64,000 nt of DNA, taken from Diogma glabrata. Taxonomy: Eukaryota > Arthropoda > Insecta > Diptera > Cylindrotomidae. Where the stretch lies: positions 457,433,892 through 457,497,891 of the forward strand of contig OY856186.1 in the NCBI GenBank assembly GCA_963693315.1, given 5' to 3'. How positions within the stretch are numbered: position 1 is the stretch's first letter; each line of letters begins with the position of its first letter. A program made the position numbers and the translations under genes. The notes under the pieces are model-generated. The model saw nothing but the letters and a program-made list of their open reading frames with translations, ran no database searches and was not told the origin of the DNA. Positions 23,435 to 33,779 of this stretch are shown here, in pieces.

Positions 23435-23880
23435 GTAGTAGAAATTGCAATATATGTCGCAAAAATATATAAAACCTTATGTCCAACAACAACAAGCTTT
23501 CTGATGTGTTGATGGACGCATTTATTCTTTTATGTTTTTTTTATTAAATGGATAACTAAATAATAAATCCTATCACATAACTAAATATGGCATAAGCCAA
23601 TATTTCATGATAGAATGGAGGAAATATTAATGAAATAAAAGAAGTAAAAAGAAAGTATGAAAAAGTTCCAGGAACAAAACTGAAAATAGGTTGCCAATAA
23701 TGCAGTTAGTGGCATATTCCTTGATCATCTGACACACTGTATTTCTCAATTATTAAATTTCAGATATCGTGCTATCTGCTGTTTCCAGTAGTACGGTACA
23801 TATATGATATCTCAAGTGATATCTTATATGTCAATAACAGACTAACTGAATATTCACGGACTATCAGTAAATTGGACAAC
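23435..23880 (-). repeat. Diverged copy of the dispersed A-tailed repeat family
   Basis: Read on the minus strand, this contains TTATTGACATATAAGATATC-ACTTGAGATATCA, an AAATATTGGCTTATGCC and GTGATAGGATTTATTATTTAG stretch, GTCCATCAACACATCAGAAAG and TTGTTGTTGGACATAAGGTTT, in the same order as the better copies at 46963-47605 (plus) and 50150-50628 (minus). It is the most diverged of the longer copies. Confidence 0.6.
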
Positions 23881-23929
23881 CGGGGTATTGATATTTTTTA
23901 TTGGTGTTAATGAAAAACGCTTTGACTTG

Positions 23930-23985
23930 GATGGAAATCGAATCCAGTAATACTTCACTACTCGGTCACTCAACACCACATATGA
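23930..23985 (-). other. tRNA-like pol III head (SINE-like)
   Basis: On the minus strand TGAGTGACCGAGTAGTG resembles a pol III A box, and GGATTCGATTTCC, about 16 bases further on, resembles a B box. The spacing is short, and no full tRNA cloverleaf can be drawn. It adjoins the dispersed repeat at 23435-23880 but the better copies of that family lack this head, so the association may be chance. Confidence 0.35.
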
Positions 23986-24535
23986 GGTTGGCTAAAAAAT
24001 ATTATTTGCTTTATTAAAATACAAAACTACACAAATTTTGAGTTACTAAACAACATACAAAAAAGAATATACGAAGTGAATGATTATCATTGCTTCATAT
24101 AATGAACGTGTCAGAATTGGCTTTAATTGACCAACTCACAATATACAGTAGGCGAAAAAAGTATTAGATCGATGGTAGAATTTATGTATTACCTAAATAA
24201 TTGAAACGTATGCAAAACATATTTACAAAAGAAATACGTAGTTTTATTTTCTTAAATCTCATGTATTAAATTACTAAAAAAAAATATAAAAAAATTGCAT
24301 AATGTCATAATTATAATTTATTTAGTTTACATTGTAAAAATTATACGCGAATAAATTATTAGATCGATTTTAATTTTAAGTTATCAACTTCAAAAAACAG
24401 CAAATTGGTTAAATAAAATGTTTGATTAATATTTGGTGGAGCCTCCTTTAGCTTCTATAACCGCTTTTAATCTTCTAGGCATGCTATTTACCAATTGACT
24501 GGTGACATCTATGCCAATATTATTCCATGTGGCTT

Positions 24536-25373
24536 TTAGCAGCTGAAATAATTCATGTTTGTTACTTCTAAATACATGTCTAAAATAGACCATAAATTCT
24601 CGATTGGATTCAATACCGATTTGAATCCAATCGAGATTTTATTTTTTGCAAAGTAAGCGGTTGCAACTTTCGATGTATGCTTAGGATAGTTATCTTGTTG
24701 GAAAGTATAACGATGTCCCAAATGCAAATTACAAACGGATTTTTTAAATTTCTTTGTATATATTAACAGTCTTCACCCTTCATTATTCCTTCAATTAATT
24801 CAATTTCATCCACACCATTACCCGCGAAACAGCCCCATACCATTATTGATCCTCCTCCATGCTTCACAGTCTTCTTGACAAATCGATCCTGTAGCCCCTG
24901 GCCTGGCTTTCTCCACACACGAGTTCTTTTTTTAACCAAAAAGTTCAAATTTGCTCTCATCTGACCAAAGAATGCTGTTCCAAAATGCTGGGTCTTTATC
25001 CAAATGGGTTTTAGCAAATTGTAGTCGTTTCTTTTAGTTGATATCACTGACGATATGTGTCTTTTTCTTTTGAACACAACTTATAAGACTCGAATTTTTT
25101 AGCCTCATTTGAATTGTGCGTGTTGTTACATCCAAGTTAAATTTATCTTTTATTAAATTTATCTAGCAACTTGTCGTGCCGTCGTTTTCTTGTACGCCCC
25201 TTACGAGGAAGATTGGCTATAATATCTGCAGTTTCAAACTTCAAACATAAGTGGCGTACACCAGTTTTGGATACTTTATACTTGTCAGCGATTTTTTTAT
25301 ATGAAAATCCACTTTGTCGATCCCATATAATTCTCTGTGTCAGATCGAGCGATATTTCTTGTTTTTTACGCAT
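24536..25373 (-). pseudogene. Tc1-like DD34E transposase, frameshifted
   Basis: Three segments on the minus strand must be joined. At 25143-25373 is the N-terminal helix-turn-helix (LDLTQRIIWDRQSGFSYKKI, KVSKTGVRHLCLKFE, a basic GRTRKRR linker). At about 24763-25077 is the catalytic core: an alternative frame gives WNSILWSDESKFELFG (first Asp), then VKKRTRVWRKPGQGLQ and KHGGGSIMVWGCFAGNG. At 24536-24727 are FQQDNYPKHTS (second Asp) and LNPIENLWSILD (catalytic Glu); the S-P-D usually found before LNPIENLW is disrupted. At least three frameshifts make it inactive, although the three catalytic acids can all still be found. Confidence 0.85.
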
Positions 25374-25691
25374 TCTGCAAATTTACGATAATAAATTTAA
25401 AAAACGTACTTAGTAATAGATCAAAAACACCATTGCCACTCACATTTTAACTAAAGAAAAAAAATTAACAATTTAAAAAATTAACAAATGCACAAATAAT
25501 TATTCGGTCTAATAATTTTTTCGCACTAAAAAATGACACTTCGTGGAAATTTTGTTATGTAAATAAAACGGTACTATCCACAATCCCGTTTTTTTATATT
25601 TTGTTACCAACACAATGTACGTTAAAAAATAAAAAAAGGATTACAATATTTCAGGTGGTATTCTAATAATTCTATTTTTTCTAAATTTAAT

Positions 25692-26332
25692 TTAACCTTC
25701 GCGTGAACGGAAATTTTTAGCTACTGATATGAACAGTATCTACCCCGGTAGATATTACATAAATCATAATATCTACAAACGTAACTGTGTATTTATTTTA
25801 CTTTTGTGTAAGCATACAATAAAAGCATATATTTAAAAATAAAGTTACTTGTTTTTCACATTGACCAGTAAACATTTTCATATAAGAAAAAAGGAAAAAA
25901 ATATCTACCCGGGTAGATATTTGTTTTCTTATGTAATATCAACTTACATAATATCAACAAACGTGTAATAATATCAAACGTGTATTAATATCATAATATC
26001 ATTTTCCTTTTGTGTAAGCATACAATGAAAGCATATATTTAAAAATAAAGTTACTTGTTTTTAACATTGCCCAGTAAAAATATTCATATAAAACCCAAGG
26101 TACAAATATCTACCCGGGTAGATATTGTTTTCTTGCGTAAAAAAACCATAAAAATCCAAAAAAAAGTGTTAAAAGGAAGTCCAAAATATTTTTTTCTCAA
26201 ATTTTGCGAAATCAATTTAAAAATTAGTCACATAGCTGAACAGGCATGATGATTGGTTAAAAACTCATAAAGTTATTGAATTACAAAAACCGTGATATCT
26301 ACCCGGGTAGAAACTCTTCACGCGAAGGTTAA
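25692..26332. mobile_element. piggyBac-like MITE nested in the Tc1 element
   Basis: TTAA occurs at 25692-25695 and 26329-26332. Between them the 633-bp element begins CCTTCGCGTGAA (25696-25707) and ends with its exact inverse TTCACGCGAAGG (26317-26328). TTAA targets and CC-starting short TIRs are characteristic of piggyBac elements. There is no ORF. Inside, a unit of about 206 bp starting CTTTTGTGTAAGCATACAAT (25801, again 26007) is duplicated. Four copies of a self-complementary motif, ATCTACCCGGGTAGAT, lie at 25738 (one base changed), 25903, 26108 and 26297 (last base pair changed). Confidence 0.8.
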
Positions 26333-26361
26333 TCGATCTAATACTTTTTTCGCCTACTGTA

Positions 26362-28107
26362 ATTGTACTATCTATGAATGAAAGAATTTACAACTTTTTT
26401 TCAATCATAGAAAAATGTTTTATCCCCATACAGTCCTGACTTCTGTTCTTGATCCATTAATTTCAAAGTTTTGGTTATTTGAACTGATAATTTTTGGTTT
26501 TCTTAAGCGCTTATCTAATTATTGTGGTAAAATTTTACAACCTTTGAAATTTTTGTGTTAATGATATTAGAATTTGGTTGTATTTTGTTTCTGGTAGTGG
26601 TTTTGTTCAACGTATAAGGTTTTTTGTCGTTTATGTTTTTAAAAATTAATTAATATTGAAGTAAAATAAGACTATTAACGATCTAACAAACGATGAAACG
26701 AGATGTTACCCAAATTTGTTCTAACCGAATATATAAGCATTAAGTAAAAAATTTAAACTCTTTAGTATCACTTTAGACTTTGACAAATTTTAATAGAAAA
26801 TATATTAAAAGAAGGATGAAATAGACTGAAGCTCACAGTTTAAGATAAACATGTTTGCGAAATTTAGTAAATAAGAAATAGAAAAATCAAAATTTTGTTT
26901 CTAGATTTTAGTATCTGCTATTCATTACGAATTCTAATCATGGTTGGTACTGATGAAGAAGGCTCAAATCCAAGTTCGAAATACGAAAAAGAGAAGTGGC
27001 GCTTTTCTCTGAAAAAATCCTAATATGTTTTCGAATTGCAAAATTTCAAATGATTTCCTTAGTTATTTGAGTTTAATTGCTCATAAAAATCGCTAGTAAT
27101 TCAAATCTATTCAAAATTTCAGTCTGGTGAATTATAATTCTAAAATTTTGTTAACAAAAGATTTCATTTTTAAACTATCCTATCCCAAAAATCTATTACG
27201 CGGTTTACTTAATATGTATTACAATTTCGAAAAACATCCTTTGCCAGATAATAAGAAAGATTTATACAAAAATTGCAGTTTTTATTTATAAAATTTACTT
27301 GTCATTAGATATCACGTATGCGTCACAAAAGTGTTTTGGAAATTTTTGTATTAAATTTCTTGCCATCACTATGTATGAATTCTGAGGATTCGAACTGACA
27401 ATTATCAGAAATACCAAAGTTCGAATCCTGGTGCTTTACATATTCAGCCACAGAGACGGTAATGAAATATCTAATTTTGAAGTTTGGATGGTGATTAAAT
27501 AGAAATATAATACAAAAACTATCATGGATAGCTGATTTGTGTTCGAATCTCATACGAAATATATGAAAAGTTTTTCCAGGAAAGTTTTGTAAGAAAAAAA
27601 TATCAATTTCGAATTACAAAAAAAATCAATTCAATTCAATAGTTACCTGAGCTTAATTGTTGTATTTATTTGGTAATGCTGGATAAGATTAGAAAATAAT
27701 CCGATACCCAAATAAACAATCAAGAATGAATTAAAATTTTGAAATAGTTATTTTTACAGTTAGTAGATTAACAACATAACATAAATATTTTATAAGTAAT
27801 ATTTTTTCATTAATTATCATCGTTATTATCTCGAAAAATAAACGACTTCTTATAAAAAGGCAAGAAAAGACACTTTCCAAGATATAAATTCCGAAAAGAA
27901 AAAAAGGTCTTGTCATTTGTGACACACCCCGTGATATGAATCTTAATATCTATTATTATAAATAAATTTTCAATAATTTATTAGAGTACTGTGGGCGACA
28001 TCCTATTTTTAATATTTTTTAAATACTGCTATACCTACAATACCAAATAAATACTGCTAGTAACTAACAAAATCTGTCGAATTTCGCAAAAATGTTCAAG
28101 TTAGACT
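26362..28107. other. Intergenic stretch with repeat fragments
   Basis: Segment 26940-27045 matches the reverse complement of 7330-7430 (CAGAGAAAA, GAAATACGAAAAAGAGAAGT). A tRNA-like block is listed at 27370-27465. Otherwise the region is AT-rich and I see no gene; the minus-strand open frames at 27323-27925 are not recognisable. Confidence 0.45.
27370..27465 (-). repeat. Probable tRNA-derived SINE head
   Basis: On the minus strand CTGTGGCTGAATATGTAAAG (A-box-like) is followed by ACCAGGATTCGAACTTTGGT and, further on, by CAGTTCGAATCCTCAG (B-box-like). The spacing is longer than in a standard tRNA and no acceptor stem forms, so this is more likely SINE-derived than a tRNA gene. Confidence 0.4.
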
Positions 28108-29569
28108 TATGTCGTTTTCTTTTTGACAAAAAAAGTGATCTAAGAGCAAAAAAAGCAGCTGTCAGATCACTTTTTTTTGCATTTCGTATTCTTTTTGCAC
28201 AAAAAATTGCTCTTTTTTTGATCTGAAAATATTTTTTCTGAATCTAGATTTTTTGGTAGATCAAGTTGTAAATACAATAAATTTACACAAATACATTCAC
28301 AAATCTGTAAAATTAGTAAACATTTGGTAGCTAGAGTTGAGTGGAGATGAAGTTTTGAAGATGAATTCCAGTTGATGAAGATGAACTTGAGATGTATGTT
28401 GATAGTAGAGTTGAGTAGAGTGATGTAACAATAATTCTAGTCGCGGTTGTTGTTGTGAAATTTTTAACAATGAAGATTTTACATTTTTAATTAAATAAAT
28501 TTTCTATGTAATTATATAATAATAATGGCGTTGCTAACATAGAACCAAAAACAATATATATTTTTATATTGGTGAAAAAACGAATGAATAAATAATTTTA
28601 AAGTTTTTTTCCATCATCGCTTTTCCAGGCAACTTCTCTCTTTGATTTAAAAAAGCAGCAGTTATTATAATTTATTATTATTATTTCAAATATATGGGAA
28701 GTTATTGCCACAACACTCCCCCCCTAGTGCCATCGAAGATGGGACGATATATGGTTAAGTTCCAGAGCGCTAGTTCAGACACAAATAAATGAGAGACTTT
28801 AGATGCACCAACAATGTGAATATAACACGATGATTTAATGATACATTCTAGACATAATATGTAATCACATTTATAAACTTTATTTTGTGATGTCACAACT
28901 TTTCACCAAATTCTGCATTTAGTGATCACTGTACACAGATATATTAATTAAATTTTATTTGTACAGGATGTTTATATTGTTTATATAAATAACATAATGA
29001 TCTTCAAAAAGTATTGAAATTACATTAATATTAATATTTTAAATCCTGAGTGTTGTTTAACAATGAAGATTTTACATTTTTAATTAAATAAATTTTCTAT
29101 GTAATTATATAATAATAATGGCGTTGCTAACATAGAACCAAAAACAATATATATTTTTATATTGGTGAAAAAACGAATGAATAAATAATTTTAAAGTTTT
29201 GTTTCCATCATCGCTTTTCCAGGCAACTTCTCTCTTTGATTTAAAAAAGCAGGAGTTATTATAATTTATTATTATTATTTCAAATATATGGGAAGTTATT
29301 GCCACAAACAAACAAGACGCCATTTATTTATTATTATTTTTTTTAAGTGAAATAGTTATTTGTTTAAATAAATGTTTTGTTTAAATCATGTTTTAAATTC
29401 AAAATTAATAAAAAATTATTTAATTAGATACTATTAATCAACAAAAACATTAAACGAGAGTTCACAAACACAACTACAAAATTAGATCAAACTTTTTTAA
29501 TTCGTTTTGTGAAAAAAAAAATCTTCAGAAAATCACTTTTTCTGCTCTGGCAAAAAGAAAACGACATAA
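28108..29569. mobile_element. TIR element, family member 1, enclosing an LTR pair
   Basis: The left end TTATGTCGTTTTCTTTTTG (28108-28126) is exactly inverted at 29551-29569. The first 150 bases and the last 120 (GAGAGTTCACAAACACAACT-ACAAAATTAG) match the element at 56726-57520, which has the same TIRs. Removing the nested 860-bp LTR pair leaves about 600 bp with no ORF, so it is non-autonomous. I could not identify a clean target duplication, and the superfamily is unknown. Confidence 0.75.
28451..29310 (-). mobile_element. Small LTR-retrotransposon derivative (TRIM-like)
   Basis: Two near-identical direct repeats of about 260 bp, 28451-28715 and 29051-29310, flank about 335 bp. Each starts TGTTGT and ends CCACAA(A)CA, giving the TGTTG..CAACA ends of Copia-type LTRs. 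On the minus strand the purine tract CTAGGGGGGGAG (28716-28727) stands directly before TGTTGTGGC, as a polypurine tract should before the 3' LTR, so the element reads on the minus strand. No gag or pol is recognisable and no primer-binding site is clear, so it is a deleted or TRIM-type copy. A 5-bp target duplication is not evident. Confidence 0.65.
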
Positions 29570-29603
29570 AAGTCTTCTAAAATTACTTTAAAAAAATACA
29601 TTG

Positions 29604-29836
29604 ATACCGCATTCACAGCGACATAGCAAATTAGTAGATGTAATTTAAATCTGTGCTGTGAACACTTTTTATTTTAAAATCTTGCAACTAATTTGATATC
29701 TAGGCTTACTACCATTACAAACGATTCAAATACGTACGATTCAAATTACAATCTACGTTTTAAACTCATATTAAATATGCCAAGAAAATTATAATATACT
29801 ATCTACTAATTTGCTATGTCGCTGTGAATGCGGTAT
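29604..29836. mobile_element. 233-bp MITE with perfect 36-bp TIRs
   Basis: The 36 bases from ATACCGCATTCACAGCGACA (29604-29639) are exactly inverted at 29801-29836. The 161-bp centre is AT-rich and non-coding. A perfect TIR of this length points to a fairly recent insertion. No target duplication beyond one base is visible. Confidence 0.8.
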
Positions 29837-30249
29837 GAATTAACACAAGTCGGCCCCAGGTATCAGTTTTTCTAATTTGAAACCTTTTAGAAAAATGGTT
29901 ACAACTTTTATCTTACGCCTGGGCTATTATTTTGAAAACATACATCGAAAAAAAAACAACTATTTCTTAAAAATCTGAAATTTTGATATATTGTTGGTAT
30001 TGACGAAAGGAAAAAAGTAATTTCTGCTTTTATTTTTTGTGTACTCTGAATCGGAGTTATGCGCGGTTGAATTTTTGAGGCTTTTCACGTAGATTTGGTA
30101 ATGGTGTCAATGTTTTGTGAATAGGTGCCACAAATTTCATCCGACTTAAGTATATTTTAGCAAGTAAAAAGGAAAATAATTGAATATGTAATTGAAATAA
30201 GTAAGTTTAAAATTAATTAACGCGCTAGGCGGCGCGTAAAACCTTGGTT
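29837..30249. other. No gene recognised
   Basis: Between the MITE and the tandem array I see no coding or repeat structure, apart from a GCGCTAGGCGGCGCG block at 30221 that is unusually GC-rich for the window. Confidence 0.4.
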
Positions 30250-33040
30250 TACTTCAAAGCTCATATCTCAAAAAACCATCTTTTTACTTCACCACAATTT
30301 TAAATTGTGTGAAGTAATGCAATCTATCGTGAAAAAAAAAAATCTTACATACCCCAAATTATATTTTATCTTTTGTTTTGGACCATCCTCTATCTAAATA
30401 GCCAAAAAAAATTTTGGTGTACGTCTGTGTGTGGGTGGGTGGATGGGTGGGTAGGTGAGTTTTCTGCATAGAATCTTGATGAAACTTTGGCAAATGATAC
30501 AGGTTCACTTGAAAATGGAAGATGTACATTCATTTCTAATTTGGACAAAATGGCGGGGGGTCTCCCGAACACCTCTAAGTTTAAATCTTGAATAACTTCT
30601 GATCCCGGGCTATGATCTTATTGAAACTTAGTATATACGGTTTTAGTACTGTTTTCTATATTTCTGCATACCAACTTCCGGTTTGTCACTTCCGGTTAAA
30701 AAGTTTTTTTTTCAGGTGTTTATCCTTACTGTAGCCTACAATTACCGATCGATTTTCATGAAACGTTGCGAAAAGCTTTTAAATAACATAAGAAAAATTT
30801 TATCAGCTTTTGGAGCACATTGGATAAAGGGTTGGGGGGTCCACCATACAACAGGTGGTTTTTTCCACAAAGTTTTTAAGTTTGTTGGGAGCATAAAACA
30901 TTCATTCATGAATGAATTTTGATGACACTTTGGAAAAAGATGCAAACATGTATGGCAAAGAACTGATTAGTTTTTGAGCGATAGTGAACAAAGTGGTGGG
31001 GGGTCCCTGGAGCACCTGTTTTTTTGAAAGCTCTTTAACTTCTGTACCTGATAATCGAATTGGATGAAACTTGGTACATGAGTATGTAGTACGGTTTAAA
31101 ATAGATCTGCATCCCAACTTCCGGTTTTTCACTTCCGGTAAAAAATTTTTTTTTGTACTTTTTTGAAGTTTTGTCAGTGTCTTTATGCACACTACAGCCT
31201 ACAATAATGAAGTGATTATGATGAAACTTATGGAATACGGTTCCAATTAGTATGAAAAGATAATTATCATGTTTTAGGACACATTGATCAAAGTGGTGGG
31301 GGGTCTACCATACAACTGCGGACTTTTCACGCTTTGTTTTTTAAGTTTGTTGGGAGCATACAGACTTCATTCATTAATTTATTTTAATGACACTTTGGAA
31401 AAAGATGGAGACTTAAGTAACAAAGAACTGATTAGTTTTTGGATAATATTGGAATAAGTGGTGGGGGTCCTCCCGAACACCTGTTTAATGTGTCACACTT
31501 TTTTCAATGTTTGTTGGGAGCACACAGCATTCGTTCGTTATCGAATTTTGATGACACTTTGGAAAAAGATGCAAACATGTATGGCAAAGAACTGATTAGT
31601 TTTTGAGCGGTAGTGAACAAAGTGGTGGGGGGTCGCTGGAGCACCTGTTTTTTTAAAGCTCTATAACTTCTGTACCGGATAAGCGAATTGGATGAAACTT
31701 GGTACATGAGTATGTAGTACGGTTTAAAGTAGCTCTGCATCCCAACTTCCGGTTTTTTACTTCCGGTAAAAAATTTTTTTTGTACTTTTTTGAAGTTTTT
31801 TCAGTGTCTGTATGCACACTACAGCCTACAATAATGAAGTGATTATGATGAAACTTATGGAATAGGGTTCCAATTAGTGTAAGAAGATAATTATCATCTT
31901 TTAGGACACATTGATCAAAGTGGCGGGGGTCTACCATACAACTGCTGACATTTCACACTTTGTTTTTAAAGTTTGTTGGGAGCATACAGACTTCATTCAT
32001 TAATCAATTCTAATGACACTTTGGAAAAAGATGGAAACTTAAATGACAAGGAAGTGATTAGTTTTTGGACAATATTGGGATAAGTGGTACGGGGTCTCCC
32101 GAACACCTGTTTACTGTGTCATCATTTTTCAATGTTTGTTGGGAGCACACAGCATTCGTTCGTGAACCAATTTTGATGACACTTTGGAAAAAAATGCAAA
32201 CATGTATGGCAAAGAACTGATTAGTTTTTGAGCGATAGTGAACAAAGTGGTGGGGGGTGTCCCATACACCTGTTTTTTTTTAAAGTTCAATAACATCTAT
32301 ACCTGATAATCGAATTGGATGAAACTTTGTACATAAGCATTTAGTATGATGTACAAAAATTCTGCATCCCAACTTCCGGTTTTTTACTTCCGGTAAAAAA
32401 TTTTTTTTTTAATTGTTGGCAGTTTTTTTAGTATCTTTATGCACACTACAGCCTACAATAATGAAGTGATTATGATAAAACTTATGGAAAGGTTTCAATT
32501 AGTGTAAGAAGATAATTATCATCTTTTGGGACACATTGATCAAAGTGGCGGGGGATCTACCATACAACTGCTGACTTTTCACACTTGGTTTTTAAAGTTT
32601 GTTGGGAGCATACAGATTTCATTCATTAATCAATTTTAATGGCACTTTGAAAAAAGATAAAGACTTTATTGACAAAGAATTGACTAGTTTTTGGACAATA
32701 TTGGGATAAGTGGTGGGGTCCTCCCGAACACCTGTTTATTGTTTCAATGTTTGTTGGAAGCATACAACATTCGTTCGTTAAGTAATTTTGATTACACTTT
32801 GCAAAAAGATGCAAATATGTATGGCAAGAAACTGATTAGTTTTTTTAGCGATAGTGAACAAAGTGGTAGGTGGTCCTCCAAGCACCTGTTATTTTGGAAG
32901 CTCAATAACTTCTGTACCTGATAATCGAGTTGGATGAAATTTGGTACATACACATTTAGTACGGTTTACAACAGTTCTGCATCCTAACTTCCGCTTTGTC
33001 ACTTCCGATAAAATTTTTTTTACTTTTTCTCGTACAACAG
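30250..33040. repeat. Tandem array, period about 620 bp
   Basis: The marker AACTTCCGGTTTTTCACTTC and its variants recur at 30673, 31116, 31744, 32371 and 32986 (steps 443, 628, 627, 615). A second marker, TTTTGATGACACTTTGGAAA, recurs near 30918, 31547, 32172 and 32787. Each unit is made of two related halves of about 310 bp: compare GATGCAAACATGTATGGCAA with GATGGAGACTTAAGTAACAA, both followed by AGAACTGATTAGTTTTTG. The left edge (30250-30660) is the inverted counterpart of 7480-7800. The many short minus-strand frames here are repeat by-products. The parent element is not recognised. Confidence 0.85.
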
Positions 33041-33691
33041 AATTTATGTTTGTTGGGATACTACTGCCTGCTTTAATATTTTTATTATTAGAACTACGAA
33101 GTCCATAATATTGGTTAGCTTTTAATTAAAGTATTTTATGGATATTAGCTCATTATATATCCAGAACACTATGTTTCCAGAGCTGTGGTGAAGTCAGCCT
33201 ATGCATCAGCTTCGCAATATTTTTTTTTTTATCTTTTCGCAAATTTTAAAGTAAACATATGCAGCTATGAAATTGAAAAATAAAAAGCCCGCAATTCAAT
33301 ATGGATTTTTATTACGATTTTTTAAAGTTTGGTATATGAAAAATTCACATGTATTTTTTTATTAAGTTAATTATCTTGTACTAAATGTGGATCTAATAAA
33401 TTAAACATTTCATATTTTAACACCTGCAATAAATTTGAACCATTTTCTGTGCGGTTAAATGGTTACAAACTTATTAAAAAAATTTAAGTTAAGTGGTAAA
33501 ATAAAGGATTTTAAATTATTAAAAATGTCTATTCAGCCCCTTTTTACTAATTAAAATCTCATTAGAGACTCATAATTTTAACATTTAAAAATTCTAATGA
33601 CGCCCACAAACGATTTTGGAACAAATTATGCTTGCATCCAATCAAAATATATGATTGATTCCATGTCATTCCATGTCAAAACTATTTAAAG

Positions 33692-33693
<2 letters not shown>
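33041..33693. other. No gene recognised
   Basis: AT-rich sequence between the tandem array and the (TA)n run, without visible coding content or repeat borders. Confidence 0.45.

Positions 33694-33765
<72 letters not shown>
33694..33765. repeat. (TA)n microsatellite, about 36 units
   Basis: An uninterrupted TA run. It lies just past the 3' end of the minus-strand LINE fragment, so it may have grown from that element's tail. Confidence 0.95.
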
Positions 33766-33766
<1 letters not shown>

Positions 33767-33779
33767 ATTATATATCAAT

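Larger units (their letters stand above)
24146..26359 (-). mobile_element. Tc1-like transposon with IR/DR ends
   Basis: A 28-bp terminal repeat (beginning CAGTAGGCGAAAAAAGTATT) starts at 24146 and is perfectly inverted to end at 26359; both ends are flanked by TA (24144-24145, 26360-26361). A second, related motif lies inside each end: GCGAATAAATTATTAGATCG near 24347, and inverted near 25500-25530. The inner motif is about 195 bp from the left end and, after removing a 637-bp nested MITE, about 190 bp from the right end. That is the IR/DR arrangement known from Sleeping Beauty and similar Tc1 elements. Without the MITE the element is about 1.58 kb, the normal size. The transposase is broken. 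Confidence 0.85.

Noticed and set aside
30742..32921. Numerous open frames on both strands in the tandem array
   Set aside because: They recur with the repeat period and are by-products of the repeated sequence, not genes.
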